Below are positions 1 through 10,159 of a stretch of 45,444 nucleotides of DNA, piece after piece. Source of the stretch: Microbacterium ginsengisoli (GTDB lineage Bacteria; Actinomycetota; Actinomycetes; Actinomycetales; Microbacteriaceae); contig NZ_JYIY01000062.1 in assembly GCF_000956535.1 (NCBI RefSeq), forward strand, positions 1 through 45,444. The letters run 5' to 3'. Within the stretch, counting starts at the first letter, position 1. The number at the start of each line of letters is the position of its first letter. Position numbers and translations under genes: made by a program. The notes under the pieces are model-generated. The model saw only the letters and a list, made by a program, of their open reading frames with translations, was not told the DNA's origin and made no database searches.

Positions 1-36
1 AAGGCGGCGGGAAGAGGGGGAGCGAGTGGGGCGATC

Positions 37-65
37 GCTCGCAGAGCGCCGAAGCGCCAGCGAGC
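37..65 (-). terminator. Hairpin downstream of the VOC gene
   Basis: Just after the stop of the VOC gene (read on the minus strand) the arms GCTCGCAGAGCGC (37-49) and GCGCCAGCGAGC (54-65) can pair around a CGAA loop with one bulged base. There is no U-tract, which is usual for high-GC actinobacterial terminators. Termination is inferred from position and structure only. Confidence 0.5.
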
Positions 66-66
66 G

Positions 67-447
67 CTAGCTGCGCGAGAGCACGGCCAGCACGTTGCCG
101 GCGGGGTCGCGGAACCAGGCGATGTCGGGGCCCCAGCCCCGCACGATGCCCTTCGCATCGGACGGCACCTGGTCGTCGGGATAGATCTTCGTCTCGACGC
201 CGCGGGCACGCAGGTCGTCGACCGCGGCATCCACGTCGTCGACCGAGAAGTTCATGATCGTGAAGCTCGCCGGCTCGTGGTTGGGTTTCGAGTACGCGAG
301 CACCCGGCCGCCGGAGGGCAGCGTGATGTCGAGGAAGCCCATCGCGTTCACCTCGACGTCGAGCCCCAGCGTGTCGCCGTAGAAGACCCGAGCCGCCTCG
401 ACGTCGTCGACGCTGAATCCGCTGAACGCCCCTTCGGTCGTGAACAC
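67..447 (-). CDS. VOC (glyoxalase/bleomycin resistance-like) family protein
   Basis: 126 aa. The fold is recognised from two beta-alpha-beta-beta-beta halves: one opening GFSVDDVEAARVFYGDTLGL near residue 10 and one opening NFSVDDVDAAVDDLRARGV near residue 67, ending FRDPAGNVLAVLS. A GTG start at 447 is chosen because AAGGAGG lies 5 nt upstream on the minus strand; a longer frame to 489 has no such site. In this superfamily metal is usually held by His and Glu in the paired modules. Here the end motif has Ala where the usual Glu sits and the first strand has no His, so a metal-independent binding protein is as likely as an enzyme. Stand-alone gene; substrate unknown. Confidence 0.85.
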   Translation of the reverse strand: MFTTEGAFSGFSVDDVEAARVFYGDTLGLDVEVNAMGFLDITLPSGGRVLAYSKPNHEPASFTIMNFSVDDVDAAVDDLRARGVETKIYPDDQVPSDAKGIVRGWGPDIAWFRDPAGNVLAVLSRS

Positions 448-538
448 GGCCGCCTCCTTCGCGCGCGGGGAACTCGAACGCCTCCACACTGCTCCGCGCC
501 GGCCGCGCTGTAAAGGGCGGGGAATGCCGCGGCCCCCC

Positions 539-1006
539 TCAGCGCTCGACGAGCACGCCGTCGGCGTCGGCCCAGACGTGCAGTCCCGGCTCGAACACGA
601 CCCCGCCGATCACGATCGGCACGTCGACCTCGCCGACGCCGTCCTTCGCGGACTTTCGCGGGTTCGAGCCGAGCGCCTTGACGCCCAGGTCGAGGCCGCC
701 GATCGCCTCACGGTCACGGATCGCGCCGAACACGATGATGCCCGCCCACCCGTTCGCAACGGCGGATGCCGCAATGAGGTCGCCGACGAGCGCCGACTCC
801 AGCGACCCTCCCCCGTCGACGACGAGCACCGCCCCGTCGCCGGGCGTCGCGAGCGTCGCCTTCACGAGGGCGTTGTCGCGGTGGCAGCGGATCGTGCGCA
901 CGGGCCCGTCGAACGCGGTGCGCCCGCCGATGTCCTGGAACGGCACCGACAGCGAATCAAGGTCGTCGCCGCGCTCGTCGTAGAGGTCGGCTGTCGCGAT
1001 GGTCAT
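539..1006 (-). CDS. rraA: RraA-family protein (RNase E inhibitor-like / HMG aldolase-like)
   Basis: 155 aa, the usual length for RraA. Visible family features are VVDGGGSLESALVGDL (about residues 63-78), the glycine-rich substrate pocket, and GAIRDREAIG (about 95-104), whose Arg-Asp pair binds metal and substrate in the 4-hydroxy-4-methyl-2-oxoglutarate/oxaloacetate aldolases of this fold. RraA proteins were named as RNase E regulators, but many bacterial members are aldolase or decarboxylase enzymes; sequence alone cannot decide. The ATG start sits 6 nt after a TACCGT -10-like box, suggesting a leaderless mRNA. It is divergent from the nitroreductase gene. Confidence 0.88.
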   Translation of the reverse strand: MTIATADLYDERGDDLDSLSVPFQDIGGRTAFDGPVRTIRCHRDNALVKATLATPGDGAVLVVDGGGSLESALVGDLIAASAVANGWAGIIVFGAIRDREAIGGLDLGVKALGSNPRKSAKDGVGEVDVPIVIGGVVFEPGLHVWADADGVLVER

Positions 1007-1012
1007 GCGCCC

Positions 1013-1018
1013 ACGGTA
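1013..1018 (-). promoter_or_regulatory. Leaderless -10 box of rraA
   Basis: Minus strand TACCGT, then six bases (GGGCGC), then the ATG at 1006. This matches TANNNT-N6-start, so transcription would begin at or next to the start codon. The upstream region where a -35 would lie is occupied by the palindrome at 1025-1040. Confidence 0.5.
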
Positions 1019-1024
1019 CGGGCC

Positions 1025-1040
1025 GGATGCCGCGGCATCC
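1025..1040. repeat. GGATGCCGCGGCATCC palindrome, intergenic copy
   Basis: Perfect 16-bp palindrome, 18 nt upstream of the rraA start and in the gap shared with the divergent nitroreductase gene. Identical copies occur at 11044, 19478, 24465 and 25804. Here it lies where the rraA -35 element would be, so it could bind a protein, but no function is shown. Confidence 0.8.
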
Positions 1041-1182
1041 GCTCTGTTGCGCGGGGAAGATCGTCGATCCTTCTGTATCGGTCAATGACGACCTGTGCGT
1101 ACCTGGGAACACCTCATCGCGCCATGCTGTTGGATGCACTGGGCCGACGATGTCCCGCGCCATCCGATTCCGAGGAGCAGAC

Positions 1183-1764
1183 ATGTCTCAGTCCATCGCG
1201 CATCCTGCGCTCATCGAGGCCCCCGTGCTCGACGTCTTCGCCGAGCGCTGGAGCACCCGCATCTTCGACGCCACCGCCGTCATCGACGAGGACGCCCTGC
1301 GCAGCGTGCTCGAGGCCGCGCGCTGGGCGCCGTCCGCGTCGAACACGCAGCCGTGGCACTTCATCGTGGGCCGCCGCGGCACCGACACCCACGCCAAGCT
1401 CTTCGACGGGCTGCTCGACTTCAACCAGGCCTGGGCGGGCACCGCCTCGGTGCTGATCGCGTTCGTCACCGAGACCGAGCGCGACGGCAGGGCGCTGCCG
1501 TGGAGCGAGTACGACCTCGGCCAGTCCGCCGCGTTCCTCACCGTGCAGGCCCACGCGGAGGGACTCGCCACCCACCAGATGGGCGGCATCGACCGCGCCA
1601 AGCTGCGGGCGGCGTTCGACCTGCCCGCGACCTACGAGCCCGTCTCGATCATGGCGGTCGGCACGCTCGGCGACCCGCAGCTCGCCTCCGAGCAGTTGCG
1701 CGAGCGCGAGGCCGCGCCGCGTGTGCGCAACTCGCTCGAGGGCATCCTCATCGCGAACGACTGA
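1183..1764 (+). CDS. Nitroreductase family FMN-dependent oxidoreductase
   Basis: 193 aa. The N-terminal RWSTRIFD and ARWAPSASNTQPWHF (about residues 40-54) are the standard FMN-phosphate and ribityl contacts of the nitroreductase fold, and the C-terminal half carries QMGGIDRAKLRAAFDLP and VGTLGDPQ, typical of the family. Such enzymes use NAD(P)H to reduce nitro compounds, quinones or related acceptors in the cytoplasm. The ATG at 1183 is preferred over upstream in-frame starts because GAGGAG lies 6 nt before it. Transcribed alone; two hairpins follow the stop. The physiological substrate cannot be inferred. Confidence 0.9.
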   Translation: MSQSIAHPALIEAPVLDVFAERWSTRIFDATAVIDEDALRSVLEAARWAPSASNTQPWHFIVGRRGTDTHAKLFDGLLDFNQAWAGTASVLIAFVTETERDGRALPWSEYDLGQSAAFLTVQAHAEGLATHQMGGIDRAKLRAAFDLPATYEPVSIMAVGTLGDPQLASEQLREREAAPRVRNSLEGILIAND

Positions 1765-1789
1765 GCCGCGGCATCCGTCGCACGACACC

Positions 1790-1827
1790 CGAGACCCCCG
1801 GCGCCGACGCGGCGCGCGGGGGTCTCG
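1790..1827. terminator. Hairpin 1 between nitroreductase and clpB
   Basis: Arms CGAGACCCCCG (1790-1800) and CGGGGGTCTCG (1817-1827) form a perfect 11-bp stem. It lies between two convergent genes, so it can act on either transcript. No U-tract. Confidence 0.65.
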
Positions 1828-1843
1828 ACGTTCGGAAGGACGA

Positions 1844-1878
1844 CGCCCCCGTCGCCCGCAGAGCGGGCGGCGGGGGCG
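1844..1878. terminator. Hairpin 2 between nitroreductase and clpB
   Basis: Arms 1844-1859 and 1863-1878 pair over 16 bp with one G-U pair and a 3-nt loop (AGA), a very stable structure. It ends 15 nt from the clpB stop. Together with the preceding hairpin it makes a tandem bidirectional terminator. Confidence 0.7.
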
Positions 1879-1892
1879 CGGAGGCCGGGCGC

Positions 1893-4091
<2,199 letters not shown>

Positions 4092-4117
4092 GATGCTCCT
4101 GAAGTTCGCTGCTCAAA

Positions 4118-4138
4118 GTTGAGTCTTACGCGCTCAAG
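4118..4138. promoter_or_regulatory. HAIR (HspR-binding) box upstream of clpB
   Basis: Plus-strand arms GTTGAGT (4118-4124) and GCTCAAG (4132-4138) with a 7-nt spacer match the HAIR consensus CTTGAGT-N7-ACTCAAG at 12 of 14 arm positions. It lies just upstream of the clpB start, next to a minus-strand TAAACT sequence that may be the -10. HspR, encoded at 33671-34117, is the expected repressor. Confidence 0.8.
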
Positions 4139-4237
4139 TTTAGCACTCGCGGATGTCGAGCGCTACGGGGCGGGCCGGAGGTATCGTGCCCCGAGGGGTG
4201 CGTCGACCCGCGCGCCCACGCGAACGAACGGACGCCC

Positions 4238-5278
4238 ATGGCCTGGCGCATGCCCTCCGAAACCGCCCCGCACGACCGCACCTGGATGGCCTTCCCGGTC
4301 GAGGGCGTCACCCTGGGCGACACCGACGCGCTGCGCGAGGAGGGCTACCGCGCGTGGACCGACGTCGCACTCGCCATCGCCGAGTTCGAGCCGGTCACGA
4401 TGGTCGTCGACCCGTCCGAGACCGCGCGGGCGCGGCGCCTGCTGGGCGGCGCGGTCGAGATCGTCGAGGCCCCGCTCGACGAGTTCTGGATCCGCGACTT
4501 CGGCCCCACTTTCGTCGTCGACGCCGACCGACCCGGCGCGCTCGGCGCCGTCGACTGGGTGTTCAACGGCTGGGGCTCCCCCGACTGGGCGAACGCGGCG
4601 CTCTCGAACGAGATCGCCGGCATCGTCGCCGCCCTCGTCGGCGCCGAGCGCATCCCGTCGCTGCTGGTGAACGAGGGCGGCGGCATCCACGTCGACGGCG
4701 AGGGCACCGTGCTCGCGACCGACACCGTGCAGCTCGGCGCGGAGCGAAACCCGTTCGCGACCCGCGAGCGCGTCGAGGCGGAGTTCGCGCGCACCCTCGG
4801 CACCACCCGCACGGTGTGGCTGCCCTGCGGCCTCACCCGCGACTACGACCGCTTCGGCACGAAGGGCCACGTCGACATCGTCGCCACGATCCCCTCGCCC
4901 GGCCGCCTGCTGCTGCACGACCAGCGGGATGCGGGGCACCCCGACCACGCGGTCACCCGCGACCTCGTCGACCTGCTGTCGCAGGAGACGGATGCCGCGG
5001 GCCGCCCCTTCGAGATCGTGCGCCTTCCCGCCCCGTCGACGCTCCGCGACGCGCACGGCGTCGTCGACTGGAGCTACGTCAACCACCTCGTCGTCAACGG
5101 CGGCGTGATCGCGTGCGGCTTCGGCGACGAGCGCGCGGACGCCGACGCGCGGGCGATCCTCGCCGAGGCCTACCCGGGCCGCCGCGTCGTCTCGGTAGAG
5201 TCGCGTCCGATCTTCGATCGGGGCGGCGGCATCCACTGCATCACGCAGCAGCAGCCCTCCCTCGGCGCGTCGGCATGA
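4238..5278 (+). CDS. aguA: Agmatine deiminase (guanidino-group hydrolase)
   Basis: 346 aa, normal length for the PAD_porph family. It hydrolyses agmatine to N-carbamoylputrescine plus ammonia in the cytoplasm. Signatures visible are MPSETAPHDRTWMAFP at the N-terminus, WIRDFGPTFV (about residues 85-94), NEGGGIHVDG, GTKGHVDIVA, and the catalytic-cysteine motif GGGIHCITQQQP with Cys334. All of these support a working enzyme. The start at 4238 is taken because the conserved MPSE...WMAFP segment begins directly after it. The stop overlaps the next start as ATGA, so the amidase is translationally coupled. A TATCGT -10-like box is present at 4182-4187. No aguB (nitrilase-type N-carbamoylputrescine amidase) is present in the window. 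Confidence 0.92.
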   Translation: MAWRMPSETAPHDRTWMAFPVEGVTLGDTDALREEGYRAWTDVALAIAEFEPVTMVVDPSETARARRLLGGAVEIVEAPLDEFWIRDFGPTFVVDADRPGALGAVDWVFNGWGSPDWANAALSNEIAGIVAALVGAERIPSLLVNEGGGIHVDGEGTVLATDTVQLGAERNPFATRERVEAEFARTLGTTRTVWLPCGLTRDYDRFGTKGHVDIVATIPSPGRLLLHDQRDAGHPDHAVTRDLVDLLSQETDAAGRPFEIVRLPAPSTLRDAHGVVDWSYVNHLVVNGGVIACGFGDERADADARAILAEAYPGRRVVSVESRPIFDRGGGIHCITQQQPSLGASA

Positions 5279-6978
5279 TCGACGTCGTCGAGGCGTCGAT
5301 CGCCGAGCTGCGGTCGGCCCTCGAGGACGGCCGCACGACGAGCGTCGCGCTCGTCGACGCCTACCTCGCGCGCATCGCCGCCTACGACGCCCCCGGCACC
5401 CCCACCGCACTCAACGCCCTCGTCGTGGCGAACCCCGACGCGCGGGCGGAGGCCGCGGCATCCGATGCCCGACGCGCCCGCGGCGAGGGACGCGGGCCGC
5501 TCGAGGGCATCCCGTACACCGCGAAGGACAGCTACCTGGTGCGCGGCCTCACCGCGGCGGCAGGCAGCCCCGCGTTCGCCGACCTCGTCGCGCAGCGTGA
5601 CGCGTTCACGATCGAGCGGCTGCGGGGTGCGGGCGCGATCTGCCTCGGCCTGACCAACATGCCGCCGATGGCCAACGGCGGCATGCAGCGCGGGGTCTAC
5701 GGGCGGGCCGAGAGCCCGTATGACGCCGACCACCTGACGGCGCCGTTCGGCTCCGGCTCGTCGAACGGCTCCGGCACGGCGACCGCCGCGAGCTTCGCCG
5801 CGTTCGGGCTCGGCGAGGAGACCTGGTCGAGCGGGCGCGGCCCGGCCTCCCACAACGCGCTCTGCGCCTACACACCCTCGCGCGGGGTGATCTCGGTGCG
5901 CGGCAACTGGCCGCTCGTGCCCACGATGGACGTCGTCGTCCCCCACACCCGCACGATGGCCGACCTGCTCGAGGTGCTCGACGTCATCGTCGCCGACGAC
6001 CCCGAGACGCGCGGCGACCTGTGGCGCACCCAGAGATGGGTGACGATCCCCGCGGCATCCGCCGTGCGCCCCGCCTCCTACCCCGCTCTCGCCCACGGCA
6101 CCGACGTCCTGCAGGGAGTCACCGTCGGCGTGCCCCGCATGTACATCAACGCCGACCCCGATGCCGGCACCGCCGCATCCCCGGGGATCGGCGGCTCCAC
6201 CGGGCGCCGCATCGTCACCCGCGACAGCGTGATCGCGCTGTGGCAGGCGGCGCGCGCCGACCTCGAGGCGCACGGCGCGCGGGTCGTCGAGGTCGACCTG
6301 CCCGTCGTCAGCAACTACGAGGGCGACCGGCCCGGGGCATCCACCATCGCCACCCGCGGACTCGTGTCGCCCGCCTATCTGCGGCGCGAGATCGTCGACC
6401 TGTCGGCGTGGGCGATGGAGGAGTTCCTCGCGGCGAACGGCGACCCGGCGCTGCACTCGCTCGCCGGCGTCGACGGCCACCGCATCTTCCCGGCCCCGCC
6501 CGGCGCGCTGCCCGACCGCTACGACGGGTTCGAGGACGACCTCGTCACCTACCCCGACTGGGTGCGCGCGCACCCCGGCGCCGGGTGGGAGGGCATGCCC
6601 GAGCTCGAGGACGGCCTGCGCGGACTCGAGGAGACCCGACGCATCGACCTCGAGCAGTGGATGGACGCCCAGGGCCTCGACGTGCTCGCCTTCCCCGCCG
6701 TCGCCGACATCGCACGCGCCGACATGGACGTGAACCCCGCCTCGGCCGACGCCGGCTGGGCCAACGGCGTCTGGGTCGCGAACGGCAACCTGGCGATCCG
6801 GCACCTCGGCATCCCGACCGTCACCGTGCCGATGGGGCTGCTCGCCGACATCCGCATGCCCGTCGGACTCACGTTCGCCGGCCGCGCCTACGACGACGAG
6901 CGGATGCTGCGCCTCGCCGCCGCGTTCGAGGCGATCCGGCCGCGGCGCGTGGCGCCGCCGCGCACGCCCGCGCTCTGA
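5275..6978 (+). CDS. Amidase-signature family hydrolase, divergent signature
   Basis: 567 aa. The amidase-signature Ser-cisSer-Lys triad can be placed: Lys84 in YTAKDS, cis-Ser162 in GSGSSNGSG and nucleophile Ser186. The 24-residue gap between the two serines equals that of fatty acid amide hydrolase. The canonical DTGGS before the nucleophile reads ETWSS here, and the usual GGSSGG is GSSNGS, so this is an outlying subgroup. Members hydrolyse C-N bonds of carboxamides, ureido compounds or carbamates. Coupling to aguA suggests it may process N-carbamoylputrescine or a related ureido product (inference). A stable hairpin follows. Confidence 0.85.
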   Translation: MIDVVEASIAELRSALEDGRTTSVALVDAYLARIAAYDAPGTPTALNALVVANPDARAEAAASDARRARGEGRGPLEGIPYTAKDSYLVRGLTAAAGSPAFADLVAQRDAFTIERLRGAGAICLGLTNMPPMANGGMQRGVYGRAESPYDADHLTAPFGSGSSNGSGTATAASFAAFGLGEETWSSGRGPASHNALCAYTPSRGVISVRGNWPLVPTMDVVVPHTRTMADLLEVLDVIVADDPETRGDLWRTQRWVTIPAASAVRPASYPALAHGTDVLQGVTVGVPRMYINADPDAGTAASPGIGGSTGRRIVTRDSVIALWQAARADLEAHGARVVEVDLPVVSNYEGDRPGASTIATRGLVSPAYLRREIVDLSAWAMEEFLAANGDPALHSLAGVDGHRIFPAPPGALPDRYDGFEDDLVTYPDWVRAHPGAGWEGMPELEDGLRGLEETRRIDLEQWMDAQGLDVLAFPAVADIARADMDVNPASADAGWANGVWVANGNLAIRHLGIPTVTVPMGLLADIRMPVGLTFAGRAYDDERMLRLAAAFEAIRPRRVAPPRTPAL

Positions 6979-6982
6979 CGCG

Positions 6983-7025
6983 GATGGGGCGGGCGCGCCG
7001 GTCGCCCGGCACGGCCCGCCCCATC
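6983..7025. terminator. Convergent terminator hairpin
   Basis: Arms GATGGGGCGGGC (6983-6994) and GCCCGCCCCATC (7014-7025) form a perfect 12-bp stem with a 19-nt loop. It sits between the amidase stop and the stop of the opposite-strand DUF1989 gene and probably ends both operons. Confidence 0.7.
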
Positions 7026-7038
7026 GGCGTGCGGCGCG

Positions 7039-7671
7039 TCAGGCCACCGTCACCTGCATCGGCGTCACGTGGAACGCGTTGCACGGGTTGTGCTCCTCCG
7101 GGCAGTTCGACAGACCCACGTAGAGGTCGTCGAGCGCTTCGAGCACGATGCAGTCGCCGGCCTTCGTCGTCGGCTCGACGATCTCCATGCGTCCGTCGGC
7201 GTGATGGATGATGTTCATGAAGAGCGAGATGCACTGGTCGGGGTTGATCTTCGTCTCGTCCAGACCCAGCTCGCGCCAGTCGCCGACGAGGTTGTCGAGG
7301 CATCCCCAGGTCTCCTCGACCCCGTAGCGGATCGAGTTCGAGTACTTCGAGCAGTAGCCGCCGGTCATGTTGTGGATGCCGTTGTCGTCGCGCACCACGC
7401 GGAACATCGGGCGGCAGCGGTCGGAGTAGATCGTGTACCCCTCGTTGAGGTCCCACTTGCCCGAGCTCACGCGCGTGAACATCGCCGACAGGCGCTCGTC
7501 GGGGTCGGAGACCATCGAGGCGATGAAGTCCATGACCTGCTGCCCCTCGAGGTCGGTGATCGTGAGGGTCTGCCCCCTGCGGAGGGCCAGCGCGAGGCGC
7601 TCCTTGGGAGCGAGCACGGTGGAGCCCGGCTCCGCCCAGGCGATCGTGGTCGTGTCGTGTGCGTCAGTCAT
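7039..7671 (-). CDS. DUF1989 / urea-carboxylase-associated family protein
   Basis: 210 aa. Recognisable family blocks are GQQVMDFI (about residues 43-50), GIHNMTGGYCSKYSNSIRYG (about 98-117), WGCLDNL, DQCISLFMNI and CPEEHNPCNAFHVTP near the end; the Cys and His residues are plausible metal ligands. Characterised relatives include the two subunits of carboxyguanidine deiminase in guanidine degradation, and others accompany urea carboxylase. Only one copy is present here and no urea carboxylase is in the window, so the substrate is open. The ATG at 7671 has AAGGAA upstream; an alternative ATG at 7710 overlaps the hyuB stop and would add 13 residues. Last gene of the ten-gene minus-strand operon. 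Confidence 0.85.
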   Translation of the reverse strand: MTDAHDTTTIAWAEPGSTVLAPKERLALALRRGQTLTITDLEGQQVMDFIASMVSDPDERLSAMFTRVSSGKWDLNEGYTIYSDRCRPMFRVVRDDNGIHNMTGGYCSKYSNSIRYGVEETWGCLDNLVGDWRELGLDETKINPDQCISLFMNIIHHADGRMEIVEPTTKAGDCIVLEALDDLYVGLSNCPEEHNPCNAFHVTPMQVTVA

Positions 7672-7706
7672 GTGTGTTCCTTCGTCCGTCGTCGTCAACA
7701 GGTCTG

Positions 7707-9245
7707 TCATCGGGCGCCGTATCCGCCGCCGCCCGGAGTGCGCATGAGGATGCGGGATCCCGGCGCCCAGCGGATGCGCCCCTTGGGTTCCGCGACATCG
7801 CCGCCGTCGACCCGCAGCACTCCCGGGGCGCCGTCGCCGCCGCCGGCGAGACCCGGCGCGGCGTGCTCGATGCGCTCCGTCAGGAAGATCACGTCGAGCG
7901 GGGCGTCGTGCCGAGACACCAGCGCGACCTCCTGGCCGTCGCCGCCGCGCCACGCGCCCTCGCCGCCCGAGCCGCGCACGATCGACTTCGACTCGACGAG
8001 CACGGGAGCCTGGCTCTCGACGATCTCGACGGGCGTGTTCGACACGTTGCTCGGCGTCGACAGCGTCGCGTAGCCGGCCTGGCCGCGCGCGGCGCCCTGA
8101 CCGCCGTTGAAGCACAGCAGCGAGGCGAACGGACCGGTCTCCTTCTCGCCGCGGATGCCGACCACCCAGAAGGGCGTGCCGGCGGCCGCCGAGACCCGGT
8201 CGGGCAGCACGTCGGCGAGCGCGCGGGAGAGCACCGAGGGGATGGCGTGCGCGGGGAAGTTGGCGCTCACCGCCGCGTTCGTTCGCGGGTTCAGCAGCGA
8301 CCCTTCCGGCACGCGGATCGCGATGGGGCGCAGGGCGCCCTCGTTGTTCGGCAGCTCGGGTGCCAGCAGGCACGCGAGCCCGTACCGGGTGTAGCCGAAC
8401 GTCGGCGAGGCGGAGTTGATGCCGAACGTCGACTGGCGCGAGGTGCCCTCGTAGTCGACGGTCATCGAATCGCCGTGCACCTCGACCGAGACCACGATCG
8501 TCTTCGGCTCCTCGAAGCCGTCGAGATCGATCGAGGCCGCGTAGTGGCCGTCGGGGATCTCGGCGATCGAGGCGCGCACCGCGCGCTCGGTGGCGTCGCA
8601 GATGTGGGCCGCGGCCTCGTCGAGATCGAGCCCCGCGTCGCTGTCGAGCAGCGCCGTCACGCGGCGCTCGCCCAGCGCGTTCGCGGCGATGAGCGCGTCG
8701 ACGTCGCCAAGCACCTGCGCGGGAACCCGCACGTTCGCGGCGAGGATGCGGCGCACGAGGGCGTTCGGCACGCCCGCTTCCACAAGCTTCACGGGCGGCA
8801 GGCAGAAGCCCTCTTCGAACGCATCCTGCGCGAACGCGCCCTCTGAGGTGCCGCCGATGTCGGAGAGATGGCAGATCGAGGCGACGTAGGCCACGATGCG
8901 ACCGTCGCGGAAGACGGGGGTGGCCGCGGTCAGGTCGGGCAGGTGCGTGTTGCCGTAGCGCGGCGAGTTGGTGGCGATCACGTCGCCCGGCCGCAGGTTG
9001 TGCTCGCCGAGCTCCGCCACCATCGCGCGCACGGTGCCCGCGACGGTTCCGGTGAACACGGGCACCGAGCGCCCGTACTCGACGAGCAGGTCGCCGCGCG
9101 CGGTGAGCACGGCGCAGGCCAGGTCGTTCGACTCCCGCACCACCGAGCTGAAGGCGGTGCGCAGCAGCACCGCCGCCATCTCATCGGCGACGGAGATGAG
9201 TCGCTGCCAGACGATCTGCAGCGTCGCTGCATCCCACTGGGTCAT
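7707..9245 (-). CDS. hyuB: HyuB-type hydantoinase B / oxoprolinase subunit
   Basis: 512 aa, the usual size for the beta subunit of ATP-dependent hydantoinase/5-oxoprolinase/acetone-type carboxylase enzymes. Visible family blocks include FSSVVRESNDLACAVLTARGDLL near residue 32, RPGDVIATNSPRYGNTHLPD near 84, CHLSDIGG, the YEGTS block and the glycine-rich C-terminus GSGGEGAWRGGDGQ...RTPGGGGYG. It partners with HyuA, which activates the substrate with ATP; the pair opens cyclic amides or carboxylates ketones. TAGGAG precedes the ATG and only 11 nt separate it from the preceding gene. The substrate cannot be read from sequence. Confidence 0.9.
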   Translation of the reverse strand: MTQWDAATLQIVWQRLISVADEMAAVLLRTAFSSVVRESNDLACAVLTARGDLLVEYGRSVPVFTGTVAGTVRAMVAELGEHNLRPGDVIATNSPRYGNTHLPDLTAATPVFRDGRIVAYVASICHLSDIGGTSEGAFAQDAFEEGFCLPPVKLVEAGVPNALVRRILAANVRVPAQVLGDVDALIAANALGERRVTALLDSDAGLDLDEAAAHICDATERAVRASIAEIPDGHYAASIDLDGFEEPKTIVVSVEVHGDSMTVDYEGTSRQSTFGINSASPTFGYTRYGLACLLAPELPNNEGALRPIAIRVPEGSLLNPRTNAAVSANFPAHAIPSVLSRALADVLPDRVSAAAGTPFWVVGIRGEKETGPFASLLCFNGGQGAARGQAGYATLSTPSNVSNTPVEIVESQAPVLVESKSIVRGSGGEGAWRGGDGQEVALVSRHDAPLDVIFLTERIEHAAPGLAGGGDGAPGVLRVDGGDVAEPKGRIRWAPGSRILMRTPGGGGYGAR

Positions 9246-9256
9246 GGTGTGTACTC

Positions 9257-10159
9257 CTAGAACTCAGGCGTGTCGGAGGCTGTCGCCTCGGGGAAATGGC
9301 GCTCGAGCAGCTGGCGATCGAGCAGGATCTGTCGGACGATGCCCGCGACGACGGCCGGGGTGGGCGCGTCGTCCGAGAAGTCCTGGGCGGCGTTACCGGC
9401 CTTCAGATAGACCGGGGCGGCGACCCGCACGAACTCGGGCACGTCGTAGCCGCGCACGAAGCCGCCGGTCGAACGGGGGTTGTCGGTGTGCAGGTCGAGT
9501 GCGACCGCGGTCGTCGCGCGCACGGCGGCGAGCATCGCGACATCCAGATCGCGCTGCAGGTTGACCGAGTCGGCACCCGCATCGGCAAGCAGCAGCGCAT
9601 GGGCGGGGTTGGCGGCACCCATGTTCGAGGATGCCTTCAGCCGCACCTCGGCGGGAAGCTCCCCCGCCGCGCGCAGCCGCGCGAGCACATGCAGCAGCCC
9701 CTCGTCGAACACGAGGAACCCGCGCACGCCCAGCTCGACCGCGTGCAGCACGTCCTCGAGGCCCTGCGCGAGCTGTTCCCCGCCGCGCAGGCGGTAGGCG
9801 CTGGCCGCCGCCACCGGACCGGCGGCGAACTTCTGGCCGCCGATGTCGTAGGTGCCGCGCGGCCCCACGGCCATCCGCAGTTGGATGCCGCGCCCCGCCG
9901 CCTCGTTCACGAGGTCGACGATCTCGTGAACGAGGTAGCGCATCGTGCCGACGGTGTTCGTCGCCTGGTGGAGACGCGCCCCGTCGCGGCGCAGCGCGTC
10001 GTCGATCGCGGCGACGGCCGCGGCATCGAGCGCGCCCGCGACCTCCCACTTGTACCAGCCGCCGTCGGCGAAGCGTTCGGTGCTCGTGGCGGGCTCACCA
10101 CCGCGACCGGTGGAGATCCCGAGTCCGGCGAGCAGGCCCTCGGCCCGCTCGAGGCTCAT
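9257..10159 (-). CDS. U32-peptidase-like barrel protein within the hyu operon
   Basis: 300 aa without signal or membrane segments. The repeating beta-strand/helix pattern looks like a TIM-type barrel, with LKASSNMGAANPAHALLLADAGADSVN (about residues 185-211), an arrangement reminiscent of the U32 peptidase superfamily, followed by the strand VALDLHTDN and APVYLKAGN. I assign the fold from pattern memory, not alignment, so the family is tentative. The collagenase-type C-terminal domain and cysteine cluster of some U32 proteins are absent. Its start overlaps the hyuA stop by 4 nt (ATGA) and it is 11 nt from hyuB, so it is embedded between the two hydantoinase subunits. This implies a role in the same reaction or in handling its product. 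Confidence 0.6.
   Translation of the reverse strand: MSLERAEGLLAGLGISTGRGGEPATSTERFADGGWYKWEVAGALDAAAVAAIDDALRRDGARLHQATNTVGTMRYLVHEIVDLVNEAAGRGIQLRMAVGPRGTYDIGGQKFAAGPVAAASAYRLRGGEQLAQGLEDVLHAVELGVRGFLVFDEGLLHVLARLRAAGELPAEVRLKASSNMGAANPAHALLLADAGADSVNLQRDLDVAMLAAVRATTAVALDLHTDNPRSTGGFVRGYDVPEFVRVAAPVYLKAGNAAQDFSDDAPTPAVVAGIVRQILLDRQLLERHFPEATASDTPEF

Noticed and set aside
4153..5274. Upstream extension of the amidase frame across aguA
   Set aside because: The translation is Arg/Pro-rich shadow sequence and the amidase family similarity begins at the ATG at 5275 overlapping the aguA stop.
7672..8373. Long N-terminal extension of the DUF1989 frame into hyuB
   Set aside because: The extension is a shadow of hyuB in another frame; the conserved family sequence begins close to the ATG at 7671, which has a ribosome site.
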